A stretch of DNA of 64,000 bases from Brachionus plicatilis (Eukaryota; Rotifera; Eurotatoria; Ploima; Brachionidae), in assembly GCA_010279815.1 (NCBI GenBank), contig QEOQ01000626.1, positions 938,671 through 1,002,670 on the forward strand, in the 5' to 3' direction. The notes under the pieces were generated by a model. The model ran no database searches, had not been told where the DNA came from, and worked only from the letters and a program-made list of their open reading frames with translations. This document shows, piece after piece, positions 27,901 to 42,900 of the stretch (position 1 is the stretch's first letter; each line of letters begins with the position of its first letter). The position numbers were made by a program, and so were the translations under genes.

Positions 27901-30900
27901 CTTGGTCCGTAATAATCAGAATAAAACTGAGACAACCATTTTCGAGCAAAAAGGTCCTCAATTAAATAAATGGCTATTGAAGAGTATAAAATTCGATCCA
28001 GATGAAGTAAATTACGATTTTAGGCTAGCAATTGATGGAATTTCAGGCAGAAGTTACCAAGGCGACATTGGAATTGATGAAAGTAATTCTTAGGATTGAA
28101 ATAAGAAAATTTTATTAATGAAAAATAAATCAAGTCTCTCTGAGTATCGGACATTGTCCGCCGTCAAAAATTTGTGACTTTGAAGAAGCATATTGCAGTA
28201 ATTAATTTCTATTTAAGTCTTTTTGTTCTAATAATTAAACTGACTCAATTAAGATTGGGTTAATGATACAACTGGAGATTTTAACTGGGAAAGAGTCAGA
28301 GGTGCAACATCCTCAATCGGAACAGGACCAAGTTTTGATCAGTATACAAATCAAGTTAATAAATAAAGAAAATTTTTTTTAATTTTTTGTTTTAAGTACT
28401 ACTTTATCTCAAAATGGTCATTATGTTTTCATAGAAACTTCATATCCTCAATTAACTGGCCAAAAAGCACGACTTATTAGTCCAACTTATCCAAGAACAA
28501 ATCAAAATGGTGATTGTTTCAAATTTTGGTATCACCTTTATGGTTCGTCAATCGGTTCGTTGAATATATGGCTGAGACAAAACAATATTTTGAGCAAAAA
28601 TTTATGGTCCCGATCTTCTGATTTTGGTAACAAGTGGCGTTTTGGTCATGTAACAGTGGTGAGTGATACAGATTTTCAAATAGTTTTGGAAGGTGTTGTT
28701 GGCCGATCATTTGCAGGGTAAAAATTCAATTTAAAATTTTGAAATTAAGCTAAAATTTTAATTCTAAAAGTGACATTGCTGTTGATGATATTGAAATAGC
28801 TAATGATGCATGCTTCAATGAGGCATCATGTGATTTTGAAGACGAGTTTTGTGGCTACCATAACACCAAAGAAGGCGATGACTTTGACTGGTATAGAGCA
28901 AAAGGCAGAATTTATTACTCAACAGGACCATCTGTAGACCACACTACGAATACTGTAGAAGGCTATTACGCTTATATAAACACGGAATCGAGCATGAAAA
29001 AGGGCGAAAAGGCTTGGCTGGTATCAGAGACCATACTATCACCAAACTCTGGATGTCTGTCCTGGTACATGCATTTATATGGAAGAGATATTGGCTATTT
29101 AAGAGTATACCAGCGTGTTCAGAACAAAAATGCCACTTTGTTATGGTCAACTTCGGTAATTTTTGTTTAATTTTGGTTCAATTAAAAAAAAAGACTTAAA
29201 TTTTTTTTAGGGTGAAAGAGGAAATTTTTGGACACTGGGACAAGTGACAGTTCCAAATTCAAATTTTTATTTTGATTTGATATTTGAGGCAACTAAAGAA
29301 GACGGAATTTTTGGAAATATTGGTCTTGATGATATTGAATTTGTGAATGGCGGCACTTGTGAATACTTTAATTCCACAACTACTGCTAAACCGACTACTA
29401 CAATAGCCAAACCGTTCAGCTTCTATTGTGGTTTTGAAACAAATTTTTGTGACTGGATACCAGATACTAGTTCAGATGCTAAATGGTTGAGAAAAAATGG
29501 TCAAAATTCAATTTTTGGACAAGCTCCTTTAAATGATGTAACCTTACAAAATTCTTATGGATACTATGCTTATATTGATTCAAATTATAATGGTCGACTA
29601 TCTACAGCTGTTTTAAGATCACCTGATTTAAATTATGCTCAAGATACATGCTTGGAATTTTGGTACCAACTAAACGGTCCCATAAATTCAGGCCTCACTG
29701 TAGCATTGAGAAGTTCAAGTACAAAACTAGAGTTATGGAAAAGACTTGGAAATGTTGCTGATATATGGAGCCATGCTTATGTTAGAGTACCAAGCAATTT
29801 AACTGTGAACAAATGGATTGAATTTGAAGGGGACATGGCAAATATTTACGATGGTTATGTGGCTATTGATGAAGTTAAATTGATAATTGGTGACTGTCCT
29901 GCAACTCAGTTCTGTGACTTTGAAACCGAAGATATTTGTGGTTATCAACAAGATGTTAACGCTGATTTTAAATGGTCTAGAAATAAAGTAAACACTGTGA
30001 GCGTTTCAACAGGTCCATCATTTGACCACACATATTTAACTCCAGTTGGTCACTACATGTATATAGAGACTTCATCGCCGCAAAAGCAAGGCGAAAAAGC
30101 AAGACTCATTTCACCAAAAGTTACCAAAACACCGAATGGAGTGTGCTTGAATTTTTGGTATCATGCATATGGAGCAACAGTAGGAACATTAAATGTGTAT
30201 ACAAGAAAACGTGATCAATTGTCAAGTCAGCCAATATGGTCAATAAGCAAAAATCAAGGTAATCAATGGAGAACCACAAGTGTTACCATCAGTGAATTTG
30301 AAGACTTTGAGGCAAGTTTTGAATAAATTTTACTGAGAAAATATTTAAAATAGTTAAATTATATCCAAAATTAAAAAAAAAAATCATCATTACATGACAA
30401 TATTTTTAAAAAAATTCATCTTTTTTTAAATATTTAGTTTAGCTTTTTGCCTCAATTAGAATTTCAATATTAAGAAAAAAATCTTAACTTGATTCTTTTA
30501 ATTCTTATAACCATATAATATTTTTCAAATATTTTATATTGTTTTTTTCGTATGATGAAGTTTTACTTTTTAATTTCTAAACAATTATTAGTCCAAAAAA
30601 TTTATTTTATTCAAATTTAGAAAGATTATAATATTGTAGGAGTACTTTTAGGTGGTCAAATTCTGTTTTTATTTTGTTAAAAAAAGTCTTTTGATAAAAT
30701 TTTTAATTTTTTATTACTAACATTTTATTTAGTGACGAAAAATTAGTAAGGATCTTTATTTATCGAAAAAATGAAGACTCAAAATACCTTAAAGCCTTGT
30801 AAAAAAAAGGGTCTTCATAAAGCAATCCAATCTGAACTCTTTAAATTCATCAATAATTTTACTCTTTTAAAATTTAAAAAAAAATTTTTTTATGGNNNNN

Positions 30901-33900
30901 NNNNNNNNNNNNNNNNNNNNNNNNNNNNNNNNNNNNNNNNNNNNNNNNNNNNNNNNNNNNNNNNNNNNNNNNAAAAATGAAGACTCAAAATACCTTAAAA
31001 CCTTGTAAAAAAAAGGGTCTTCATAAAGCAATCCAATCTGAACTCCTTGAATTCATCAATAATTTTACTCTTTTAAAATAAAAAAAAAAATTTTTTATGG
31101 TCAAGATTAATCAACAGATCAGTTATTTATTTTAAAGAATTATTTATTAAATATTTATAAAAACTCTGTTTTTATCAATTATTTGAAAAAATTTTAATTG
31201 TTTAAAAAACTCTATATCAGCTTTTTTTATACTAAAAACATTTTCTTTAAATAAATAATTTTTTAATAACATTTTTTTATAGGTTGTTTTTGAAGGCATA
31301 GTGGGCTCTTCATTCACAGGAGACATAGCCATAGATGACATATTCATAGACACGCGCGGACCATGTAGCAAACCAGCTCAATGTTCTTTCGAAGATTCGC
31401 TGTGTAACTGGCAAGAAGAACCATCAAACAAATTCAGTTTATTGCGAATTACTGGCCAGCAGCTAGCCCAGATATATCCTCAAACAAGTGTTCAAGTAGA
31501 CACTACTTTAAACAACAAATATGGACATTTCCTATGGATGAATCCAGGCTATGACATCAAAGCAGCAAACAAATCCTCGCGTATTTTTTCCCAAACAATA
31601 ATGGCTCAAAATTACCTGAACGGTTCTTGTCTGACCTTTTTTTACACCCTCAATGGTCAAGCTGACACCGGCAGCTTAAACATCTACCGCAAAATGTATC
31701 CCAACTCTACACTGTCTCTCGAGTCCTCCCTAAAACCAGCGCCAGATGCCAAATGGAAGCAAGCAGTTATTTCTTTTGGCGAAACAGGCACAAACTATGA
31801 AATTTACCTAGAGGCCGAACTCAAGGACAAAATCCTAGACTTATCCATTGATGATCTCTATTTGTTCAATGTGAACTGTTCTGAGGTGACTTTACCGCCC
31901 GAGCCTGGCACTCAATTTGGGTGCGGCGATGGCACTTTTATACCAGTGGAAAAAAAGTGTGATTTTATAAATGACTGTGCGGATGGCATGGACGAAAAAG
32001 TGTGTGCCGATTGCAATTTTGAAAATTCAACTTGTCAATACGAGGACGTCAGTGACGGCTCGCTGCTTTGGGACCGAACCCAGGCCAAACAGTCAAACAA
32101 CGGACCCAGCATTGACAACACACTCAATAACCCGTTTGGTCACTACATGCAACTGGACTTCATAAACAGTGGCGACTCGTTTTACTACGATTTGGCATCA
32201 CTCAGACTAAAACAAGAGCTCAAACCATGCAGCTCGACTTGCGAGCTCCAATTCTATTTTCACATGTTTGGCGACTCGGATGACTTGGACATCTATTTGC
32301 TAGAGAGCAAAAAGTACTCTCTTCTTGCAGAGTTTATGGGAGATTATGGAGACAGATGGACCTATGTGAGAATACCAATTGGACGGATCACCAACTCATT
32401 CCAATTCGAAATAGATGGATTCAGATACAACACAAACAGAGACCACGACTTGGCCATAGATGACTTTAAATTGGTTAATTGTGAATTTCCTGTTCCAAGA
32501 CCAACCTGTCCCAGTGATTATTTTACATGTCAACGAAAAGCCTGTGTATCCCAAAAGCAAGTGTGCGATTTGATTGACGATTGTGGTGACAACTCAGACG
32601 AGCTAAACTGCAGTGCATACAACCAGTGTGACTTTGAGACCAGTTTGTGTGATTGGAAACACGATTTAGCAGGAGATTTTAAATGGATTTTGAAAAAAGG
32701 TCAAACATCATCTTTCAGAACTGGTCCGCGCCGGGATCACACCACTGGTACTTCGCGAGGACAATATGCCTACATGAAATCAAGCGGAGTGCAACAGGGA
32801 CAAAAAGCTCGTCTTGTATCGTCCACTTTTTTGCCAACTAGCTCTGGCAATTGTGAGGTGAGAATTTTCTACCACATGTTCGGAAGTACCATGGGAAGTT
32901 TGAACATTTACTTGAGGACATCGATTGGCAATGAGAAAATTTTGTTCACCAGAAATAGAGAGAGTGGAAATTATTGGGAACGAGCTGACATAAAAATTTT
33001 ATCCTCTTCACCATTCGATGTCATAATTGAAGGAATAGTGGGAAATGGGATATATGGTGACATTGGAATCGATGACGTATCATTTACACCTGATTGCCAA
33101 ATAGACAACACCCTCACACTGCCAACAGTTGGTTCCACATCTGCCCAGACTCAGAGTCCGAGTGTGTGCGGCGATCCGCAACTATTTTTCCAATGTAAAT
33201 CATCACAGAGCATAAAGTGCATACCAGTGAGCAAAGTGTGCAATTTTGAGGCCGATTGTGATGACAAATCGGACGAGGCTGAGTGCGGAACATGCGATTT
33301 TGAGGCATCATGGTGCGGATTCTATGACGGAAGTGATGACAAAATTGTGTGGAAAAGACGACAGGCACCGTCACAAAACCCTCAGGGGCCCCAGGTTGAT
33401 CACACTCTGGTGTCAAGCTCTCAAAAAGGCTCGTTTCTAATCACCGAACCTGACACCAGCGCCGGAGTATTCATCAACAAAGCTGTGTTGTTCGGACCAC
33501 GTCTGCAACAAACTGGAAAATCATGCCAAGTCTCTATGTGGCTGTTCATGGACAACAGTGGTTCAAGAGCCACTTTTTTTTTCACCAATGTGTCGTACGC
33601 CTACGACTTCAAACTTCTCGGAAGTGTTTACGGCACTGGCAACAAAAATTGGTTCAAAAAAACATTTGATATTGGCCAATTTGCTGCCAACTACCAACTG
33701 GAAATATTTGCCTATCCAAAGTACCAGTCAAATTTTAACTACACAGACATTGCCATTGACGATGTTGAATTCATCAATTGTTCGCCAAATTCAACTTTGG
33801 TCGATGTTGATCTAAAGTGCACTTTTGAGCAAACACTTTGCGGATATTCAAACGATCCGAGCAATAAGTTGAATTGGCAGCGCAAGGCCAACAAATCGGA

Positions 33901-36900
33901 CTCCTACTCTAACACAGGACCAATTGGTGATCACACCACTGGACTCGGCTACTACGCTCTTTTCAAGCCGAGCTATTCAAGCACCCGAGGCTCTTCTGGC
34001 CGTCTTCTCTCATCAATTCAGACCTCGTCAATAAATCAAACTATTTGTCTCAGTTTTTGGTATCACATGTTTGGCATAGATGTGTACAAGCTGAATGTGT
34101 ACATGGACGTGTTTCCGTCCATTAGTGCAGTTAATTTTAACAGACAGCTGGTGTGGAGTAAGTATGGCTCATTGGCAAGAAGATGGTACCAGAGTGAAAA
34201 AACTGTGCGACCCATTGGTCCATGGCGAGTGGTATTCGAAGGCGTTGCTGACTACAATTCCAAAGGAGACATTGCCATAGATGACATACTAAGCTATGAC
34301 GGAGCATGTCCTGTCCAGCGCTCGTGTGACTTCGAGGCTGACTTGTGCCAATTTCAAAATTTAAATGACTCAAGTGTCGACTTGGTCTGGCTTAGAGGAA
34401 TACCAAACAATCAATTAATTGATCACACACTCTTGACCAATGAAGGATCCATAGCCTATGTTTTTTTGTCTACTAACATAAAACAAAATAGCAAAGCTGT
34501 TCTCACAAGTCCACTCTTTAGGACAAACAACTTGGAATGTGTCGAATTTTGGTATGTTTTGAGCAATTCAGCATTTGTGAACACCACCATTCTAAATGTT
34601 TATGAGACCCAAGGTACCACTTCCACTCTCAAATGGTCCAAGCCATCTACTTTGCAAAGCACATGGCGCTTTGGTCAGGCTCAAATCGATCACACATTCA
34701 GTGCTAATTTTGACTATTCAGTCAAGTTTGAGGCGCAAATAGTGTCTGTTAATCAATTGAGCGATGCCATTATTGGCATTGATGATGTAAATGTCAAGAG
34801 TGGTAAATGTGAGTCAAGTTTGAATTGTAATTTTGAAGAATTTTCAATATGTGCCTGGCAGCATTCGGCTGATGATGACTTTGACTGGCTTTTGAATCAA
34901 GGCGAAACTGATTCGTTTGACACAGGTCCCAATGTGGACGTAACACTAGGCACTGATGAAGGTGTCTATTTGTTTTTGGAATCTAGCTATCCGGCCAAGT
35001 TAAATGAGAAAGCTATTTTGATCAGTGATTATGTAGATGCAGTTGATAATGGTTGTTTTGGTCTATGGTATTTTATGCATGGATTGGATGTTTACAAGTT
35101 TAATGTTTATATGGAAGACAAGGTTGGTGGAAAGCAATTGTTAAGGAACTTTACTGGAGAGCAAGGCTTTGCGTGGCAGCATCTTTTGTTGAATGTCACA
35201 AATAGAAATGAGTTTAGGATTTATTTAGAGGGAATTATTGGAGATGGGTACCGGGGTGACATAGCATTAGATGATTTGTCCTATTCGACAAGTCCATGTG
35301 GAGCAGCCACATCGGTCAGTGTTTCGACCAGGTCGACCACAATAACCTATCCGGCCAATCCGGTCGATTGTAACTTTGATCAAAACAACACTTGCTACTG
35401 GACCCATGATTCCCAGGCTGATTTCAAATGGCAAACAAACAAGGGAAGAACTCAAACATTTTTGACTGGACCATCGGCTGACCACACTACAGACACAGAA
35501 TTTGGATACTACCTTTATTTGGAGGCATCGCCACCGGCACAAGCTAACAACACAGCTCGCCTACTAAGTCCTTATTTTACCATGAGCAGTACAGGTGGTT
35601 GTCTCAAATTTTTCTACCACATGTTCGGCAGAGACATAAATAGATTGAATGTTTATTCGCAATTAGCCAGTGATGTTAACTTTGGCAAAGCTGTGTGGCA
35701 AAAACAAGGCAATCAAGGAGATAAATGGTTTTTGGGACAAGTTTATCTTGAACGAAAAAGTTCTTTTACAAAGACAAGATTTGTTATCGAAGGCTTAGTG
35801 GGCACAGGTGCTCTTGGTGACATAGCTATTGATGATGTTGCCTACAACGATGGAAATTGTCCAATAACAAATACATGTGACTTTGAATCTGTTGATTTGT
35901 GTGGCTTTAAGAACGATTTGAGTGCTGGTATTCAATGGAATCGTGTACAAGGAAGAAATGAAGATTTAGATCACAGTTATGGCTCTGAAATTGGTCACTA
36001 CATGCTTGCCAAGTCAATAAGTCCTCATCTATTGAATCGAATGGGAAGATTTTTATCTCCAGTTTATCCAGCTACCACTCTTTGTGTCAACTTCTGGTAC
36101 AAAAGCCAAGGCGACATTCAATTCAATATAAGAACTTATTCATTTGGCAATTACAACAACAAGGCTATGTTCAGTGTCAAAGGAGACCGAGGCAAAGAGT
36201 GGTCTTTGGGCCGAGCAACTTTGTCCTACTCAGCCCCGTATCAAATTGTTTTTGAACTAGTCGACCAAGGTACCAATGATGGAGAAGTGTGGCTTGATGA
36301 CATAAACATTGATTTCAGATCATGTGATCCAATTGCTTCGTGTACATTTGAAAATGAGAATTTGTGTGGGTATACCAATGTAGCCGGAAGTGATTTTGAT
36401 TGGGTACTTTTGAATGGAGAACTTGGCTCAACTTTGACCAACTGGGACATTCCGTCATTAGATCATACTCTTGGAACAGCATATGGCTCATTTTTGTACT
36501 TGGACACCACCAACAAACTAGACAACCTAAAAGCTCAAATTGAATCGGAAATAGTTAGCCAAAATCAAGGAGGACAATGTTTACAATTTTATTTGTTAAC
36601 AAATTCACAAAATTTAGCTACACTCAAAATAAAGAGCAAAAACAAAGGCTACATAGGCTCTGTAGTGGAACACTATAGTTCTTCAAATGAATACAATGGA
36701 GACAATTGGTTCTTTAAAGAAGTTCAACTACCGAATATAAACTACCCGTTCAGCATTGTTGTTGAGGGAATAACTGGACCAAATCCGAATAACTTCAAAG
36801 GAAAATTAGCCATTGATGATGTTTATTTCTACAATGGAACATGCCAGGGTCCACCAAATCCTCAAGGACAATTTGATTGTACTAATGGGCAATTTATAGA

Positions 36901-39900
36901 TTCAAATTTAGTTTGTGATTTTAAAAGTGATTGTTCAAATGGTCAAGATGAAAAAAATTGTGGTAGCTGCACTTTTGAAAGCAATGATTTATGCGGATGG
37001 GTTGACAAGAGTTCAGGTAGTTATAAATGGATAAGGGCTAGAAAATCTATGAGCGGATCTAATATCGGACCAGATGTAGACCATACATTTAACAATCAAT
37101 CTGGATACTACATGGCTGTGACGACCAACAATGGAGTTCTAAACCAACCGGCCAGTCTCTATTCTCCAGCTTTGCCTTTCGCCAGTTCCACATGTCAGAT
37201 AAAATTTTGGTTCAGAATGGAAGGTGGCAACTTGGAAACTTTAAATGTTTCGTTGTCTTTGGGTACAGATAAAGTTGTCATTTATAGAAGAGACAGATCT
37301 ACTTTGGACTGGAGTCAAGCTGTCATTGATTTGGGCTCTGTTTCAAATCAATTTGAAATTATTTTCGAAGGGATGAAAAATCAGAATTCTTTTGGTTTTA
37401 TTGTGATTGATGATGTCTCTTTTGAAAATTGTGCTTTGCCTTACTTGAACAACCCTTGTGCACAAGATGATTTTAAGTGCAAAAGAGGCAATTGTGTGCC
37501 CATGGACCGATATTGTGATTTTGTGGATGATTGTGGCGATTATTCAGATGAAATTGGACCTTTGTGCGCTTCTTATCACAAGTATTTAAAAAAAAAATTT
37601 TTGAATCAAATTTAAAACTTCTAAAAATTGAACTTTAAAATTAATAAATATCAACTTTTTATTTAGATGTACCTTTGATCATTCATTATGTGATTGGACT
37701 GTTGAATCGAATACTTTGGTCAAATGGAAGCGTTTTAGCGGACCAACTGCTCTAGCTAACACAGGACCGAACAGAGGTTTAAATTAGAAAAAAAATTAAA
37801 TATATTAAAAAAAAAACTAAACTTGTTTATTTTTATTTAAGATCATACAACTGGAACAAACCAAGGCTATTATTTATACCTTGAGTCAGCAGGAAATAGT
37901 CAAAAAACATCTAGAATTGCCAGTCGAGTTTTCACTTCTGATCCTGGATGCAAACTTTTGTTCTACTATCACATGTTTGGAGTAATTTTTTTTTTAAATT
38001 TAAAAAATTAAATTTAAAATTTTTTAATCATTCAGAGTACAATGGGCACCCTGAATTTGTATGTCAAAAACTATGCCGAAGACAATGTGCAGCAAAAAAT
38101 CTGGTAAATATTCTTGCACTATCAATCTAATTTTCATCTTCATTTATTTCTTAAAAGGTCTGTAAATGGCAATCAGGGAGATTTTTGGCTAAGAAATTTA
38201 ATTGATATCCCCAATGGCCTACCTTTTCAAGTAAAATTCAACTTAAACAAAAAAATAAAGGGCGAATTTTTATCAAATTTTCTAGGTAATATTTGAAGGA
38301 ATTTTAGGAAATGGAACTGAATCAGATATTGCCCTTGATGTAAAGTCATTTTTAATACATTTTTTTTAGAAATTTATTATTTTTCTGAAGGATATCGCAT
38401 TCACGCCCAACTGCATTCCATTTAATGGACCATTGCCTACCTCTGGTTTCACTCAACCTCCAATGACGACACCAAATCCGTGCGGATCTGACTTTAAATG
38501 TGAATCAACACCATTTTACTGCATCAAACCAAGTCAAGTTTGTGATTTTACATTAAATTGTAATGACGGATCTGATGAATTTAATTGTGGACCATGTGAT
38601 TTTGAGACAGATACTTGCAAATGGCAAGATTCTAGCATAGGACTTTACGAATGGAAACGAAAACAGTTCAACAGTGCAATTGATCCACCAGTATTTTTGT
38701 TTATATTCATGAAAAAAAAATTTAATTAATAATTTTTAAGCTTATGGGAAAAAATAAAGGCTATTTTATGTACATAGATTACGGTGTTGGTAACTTTTTA
38801 GATAAAGTTCTTCTAACCAGTCCACAATTGCCCCAACCAAGTCAAAGCTGTAAGCTGAATTTCAATCACTTTTTGGAAGGAAATCAAACCGGGTATTTAT
38901 CAGCCTTCATCCAATTTTCTAATTCAACATTATCATCTCCAATTTGGACAAAATTTACATCAATTAACTCCACATGGACATATTCTACAATTAAATTGGG
39001 AAATTACACCACGGGTTTGTCCCAAGGATGGAAGTTAAAATTTGCAGCTTATCTGAATGACACTGCTAGATCCAGTCGCATTAGTTTGGATGATATTTCG
39101 TTCAGCAATTGTAATCCAAATGATTATTTGGCACCATTGAAATGCAGCTTTGATGATGGTTTTTGTGGATGGACCAATGATGTTGTCAACTCAAAATTCA
39201 ACTGGACACGCAATAAAGGATCAACTAGCTCGATAGAAACAGGACCTCCAGGCGATCAGTAATCATTTATTTAGATAAGAAAATAAAAGTTTTATTTTTT
39301 TCCTTTGTAGTACAACCGGCTTAGGCTATTATGCTTACATTGAGACTTCATCTCCTCAGAAAAAAGGCGATAATGGTACTGAATAATTAAATTCAAAATT
39401 TGAAATTAAAATTAACTCTTATTTGAAGCTGTACTGAGCACACCACTTTTATTGCCGACACCACCGTATGGAAATTGCTTGATATTTTGGTTCCATCAAT
39501 TTGGAAGCGATGTTGGAGAGCTAAATGTTTGGATTAATTCAACTGAGAAGAGCGAAGTTTTGTGGACCAGAAAAGGAGCACAATCGAACATTTGGCGCAG
39601 AGCTCAAGTTACAGTCTCAAGTCAATCTAATTTTAAGATATCATTTGAAGGTATTGTAGGAAAGGGATATTATGGAGATATGTAAGAAGAAATTTTATTC
39701 TGTAAAATCAATTTTTATTCCTATTTTGCAGAGCCATCGACGACACCGAAATAACTCATCAAGGTTGCAAGGACACATCAGTTTGTGACTTTGAGCAAGA
39801 CTGGTGTAATTTCAGGAATACCAGTTTGCTAGGCTATTACACGTGGAAAAGAGGTAGCAATAAAACAGCCACTCCAGGCACTGGACCATCATTCGACCAT

Positions 39901-42900
39901 GTAAAACAAAATTTTCTAAATTATTACAATGCCGATTTGACAAGTGGATTTCTGGTGAATTTACATAAAAATTGGTAAAAATGAAAAGGCTAAGAAAAAG
40001 CTCAATTATTTTAATTTTTTATGATTTTCTAATATATTTTGAAAAAAGTAGTTTCTATTTATTTGTATATATCTTACCGAAAGTTACTTATTTTTACCAT
40101 ATTTTATACCTAAATAAAGGTAAAAATAGGTAAATTTACGCAAAAATTAGTAAAAAATATTAAAAAAAAAGTAACTTTTGGTAAAATAAAAACAAATAAA
40201 TAGAACTACTTTTTTGAGAAAATATTTTAGAAAATCATTAAAATTAAAATAATTTGACTTTTTTCTTATCCTTTTCATTTTTACCAATTTTCACGTAAAT
40301 TTACCAGAAATCCACTTGTCAAATCGGCACTGTAATAAAAATAAATTTTTCTTATATTTTTTATATTTTCCAAATAGACTTTGGATTTGGGCGGAGGTCA
40401 CTATTTGTACATAGACACATCGCCGCCTAGAGTACAAGGCGATAAGTATTTGTTTGAATCAGCTGTTCTTAAGTCAGATAAAGATCGATGCCTCAAATTT
40501 TGGTACCATATGTATGGTGATGGAATTGGCAGCTTAAATGTTTACAGAAAATTGAACACTTCATTTTTGACCGAAACTTTGTGGACAAAAGCTGGAAATC
40601 AAGATAATATTTGGAGAATGGGAAGAGCTAACTTGGACGGAACAAGTTCCAGAGATGATTTTATTTTATATTTTGAAGGCGTCAAAGGTTCCACAGAAAG
40701 AGGAGACATTGCTTTAGATGACATATCCTTTTTAGAAGAGTCATGTGGACCGGCTAATTTCTGTGATTTTGAAGAAGATTTGTGTTCGTGGACGAACGCC
40801 GTAAATGGCTTCGATGACGACTTTGACTGGCTCAGAAATTCTGGATCAACAAGCAGCTACAACACTGGACCAAGTGTGGATGCAACTACAGGAACTAAAC
40901 TAGGTTGGTACATGTACATAGAAACAAGCAGTAATTCGAGAGACCAAAAAGCTTGGCTCGTTTCTGAGCATTATTTACCGGCGGACTCTCCAAACGGATT
41001 TTATTGTGTCAGCTTTTATTATCACATGTTTGGAGCCAACATTGGTGCACTGAATGTTTACACTCGGGTTGGATTGAATGCACTGACGCAAAGATGGAGA
41101 ACAAGTGGTCAAAAAGGAGACTTCTGGCTTACAGACAGTTTTAGTTTTGCTGAACAAGGAGAATTTGTGGTCATTTTCGAAGGGGTCCATGGAGGTTCAT
41201 TTAGTGGCGACATTGTAACAAAAATATTCAAAATTTAATAAAAAAAAATTAAATTAAATTTTTTAATTAAAGGCCATTGATGATATTGGTATTGAGACTG
41301 GCTTGTGCGCTAAAGACTTGACCACTCGACCACCTGGTTTCGAGACTATGACCTATCCGCGACTACCTTTAGACTGTGATTTTGAAAAAGATTTTTGCAC
41401 CTGGACCAATGACACAGAAATTGATTTTACATGGTTGAGAGGAAAGAGTGGCACTTTGACATCATTGACTGGGCCTCTAACAGACCATACTCTTCAGAGT
41501 CTAAATGGTTATTACGCCTATATTGAAACGTCGTATCCTAGAGTTGCTAATCAAACAGCCAGAATGATAAGTATACCTTTTACAGTTCGCTCGACTGGTT
41601 TTTGTTTTAAATTCTGGTATCATATGTACGGATCTACAATCAATACTCTAAATGTTATTCTAGAAAATGAATGTAAGCTGAGAAAATATTTTTAATAGTT
41701 AAATAATTGTTTTAATTTAAGTGTACAACAATCAGACTATAGTTTGGAGTAGACAACTTAATCAAGGAAATAAATGGAAATATGCTCAAATATTTGTTAA
41801 AGATACAGGAAATTACAGAATTAAGATTGAAGCAATTGTATGCTGTTATTTTTGAAAATAAAAAATTAAACTTTATTTTATTATTTTAGAGTGGCAAAGG
41901 ACAAACTGGTGATATTGCTATCGATGACATTTTATCTAATTTTGGTTCATGTCCCATAGCAAAATCTTGCGACTTTGAAAACGAAGATTTATGCGGCTTT
42001 ACAAATTATCCACTGGCAAAATTCGAGTGGACTCGGCACAAAGGATCTACTAGCTCTGTATCAACTGGACCTTCTTACGATCACGTATAAAATTTTCTTA
42101 GATTTTTTTTTAAATTAAAGATGTGAAATAGATTTCTACTTTTAACAATTAAATTTAGTTTAAAGTTTATTGATGACAAAATTTAGTGTTTTTTAAAGTG
42201 GCTAGAACTTGTGATTCAGTTAATCTAAGAACAAACATAATTAAAGAATACTTCACGTTTTTTAACTAAGAAACACATAACAATACTTCGGAAAATACTT
42301 AAAAAAAGTTTGAATTAAAATGAAAGTGTCAACACGGAATCATGTCGACAATCTTCTTAGTTTATTTACACTTAAAGATATTGAATTTGGTCACAAAAGT
42401 TCATTTAAAAAAAAAAGTTTTAGTTTCAATGGCTTCTGAAATTTTGCTTTTATAATTATTTTAAGCTAAGACGAATAAATATTCTAGAAAGTACTTTTTA
42501 AAAAAATTCAAGAATTTGTCTGTTTAACTTATTATGTAAGAATATTTAAATTTTATCAAAACAAATTATTCATAAAGATTGATGCATTGAAAAAAATAAA
42601 AATTTATGTGTTCTTGTATATTCTTATTAAAAATTTAATGAACGGCTAAAACAAATTTTTAAAAATTATTTTGTAAAAACACTCTCTATTTTCAAGTTAA
42701 ATTACTTAACACTTTGTTCTTAGCAAAATCAAAGGCTCTCTCTCGTATATCTTAAATCAGCTTAAATAAGGTCCTTTATATTTAAGAAAAAAAATTAAAA
42801 ATAAAATAAGCAAACAATAAACAGTAAAATACTATGGAAAAATTATTGAAAAACTATCAAACTTTCAAAAAAAACGCATAAAATATTTCCTGATTTATTT

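Larger units (their letters stand above)
30312..31282 (+). other. non-canonical GC-AG intron of the giant gene
   Basis: Exon sequence ends GAG at 30311, and the next bases are GCAAGT. No GT donor nearby keeps the MAM consensus. Joining to 31283 gives [23 protein letters not shown], a textbook MAM ending. GCAAGT is the usual context of the minor GC donor class. Confidence 0.75.
29425..31890 (+). other. MAM cassette 11 (MAM 31-33), last before the LDLa region
   Basis: MAM domains start near 29425, 29912 and 31377. The 971-bp intron between EDFE and VVFEG starts with GCAAGT, not GT, and contains assembly gap 2. MAM 33 starts the 6.3 kb intron-free exon (31283-37581). Its linker ([10 protein letters not shown]) leads straight into the first LDLa module. 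Confidence 0.75.

Noticed and set aside
33114..33440. Minus-strand and shifted frames within the long exon
   Set aside because: They are shadows of the LDLa/MAM coding frame, with no family features of their own.
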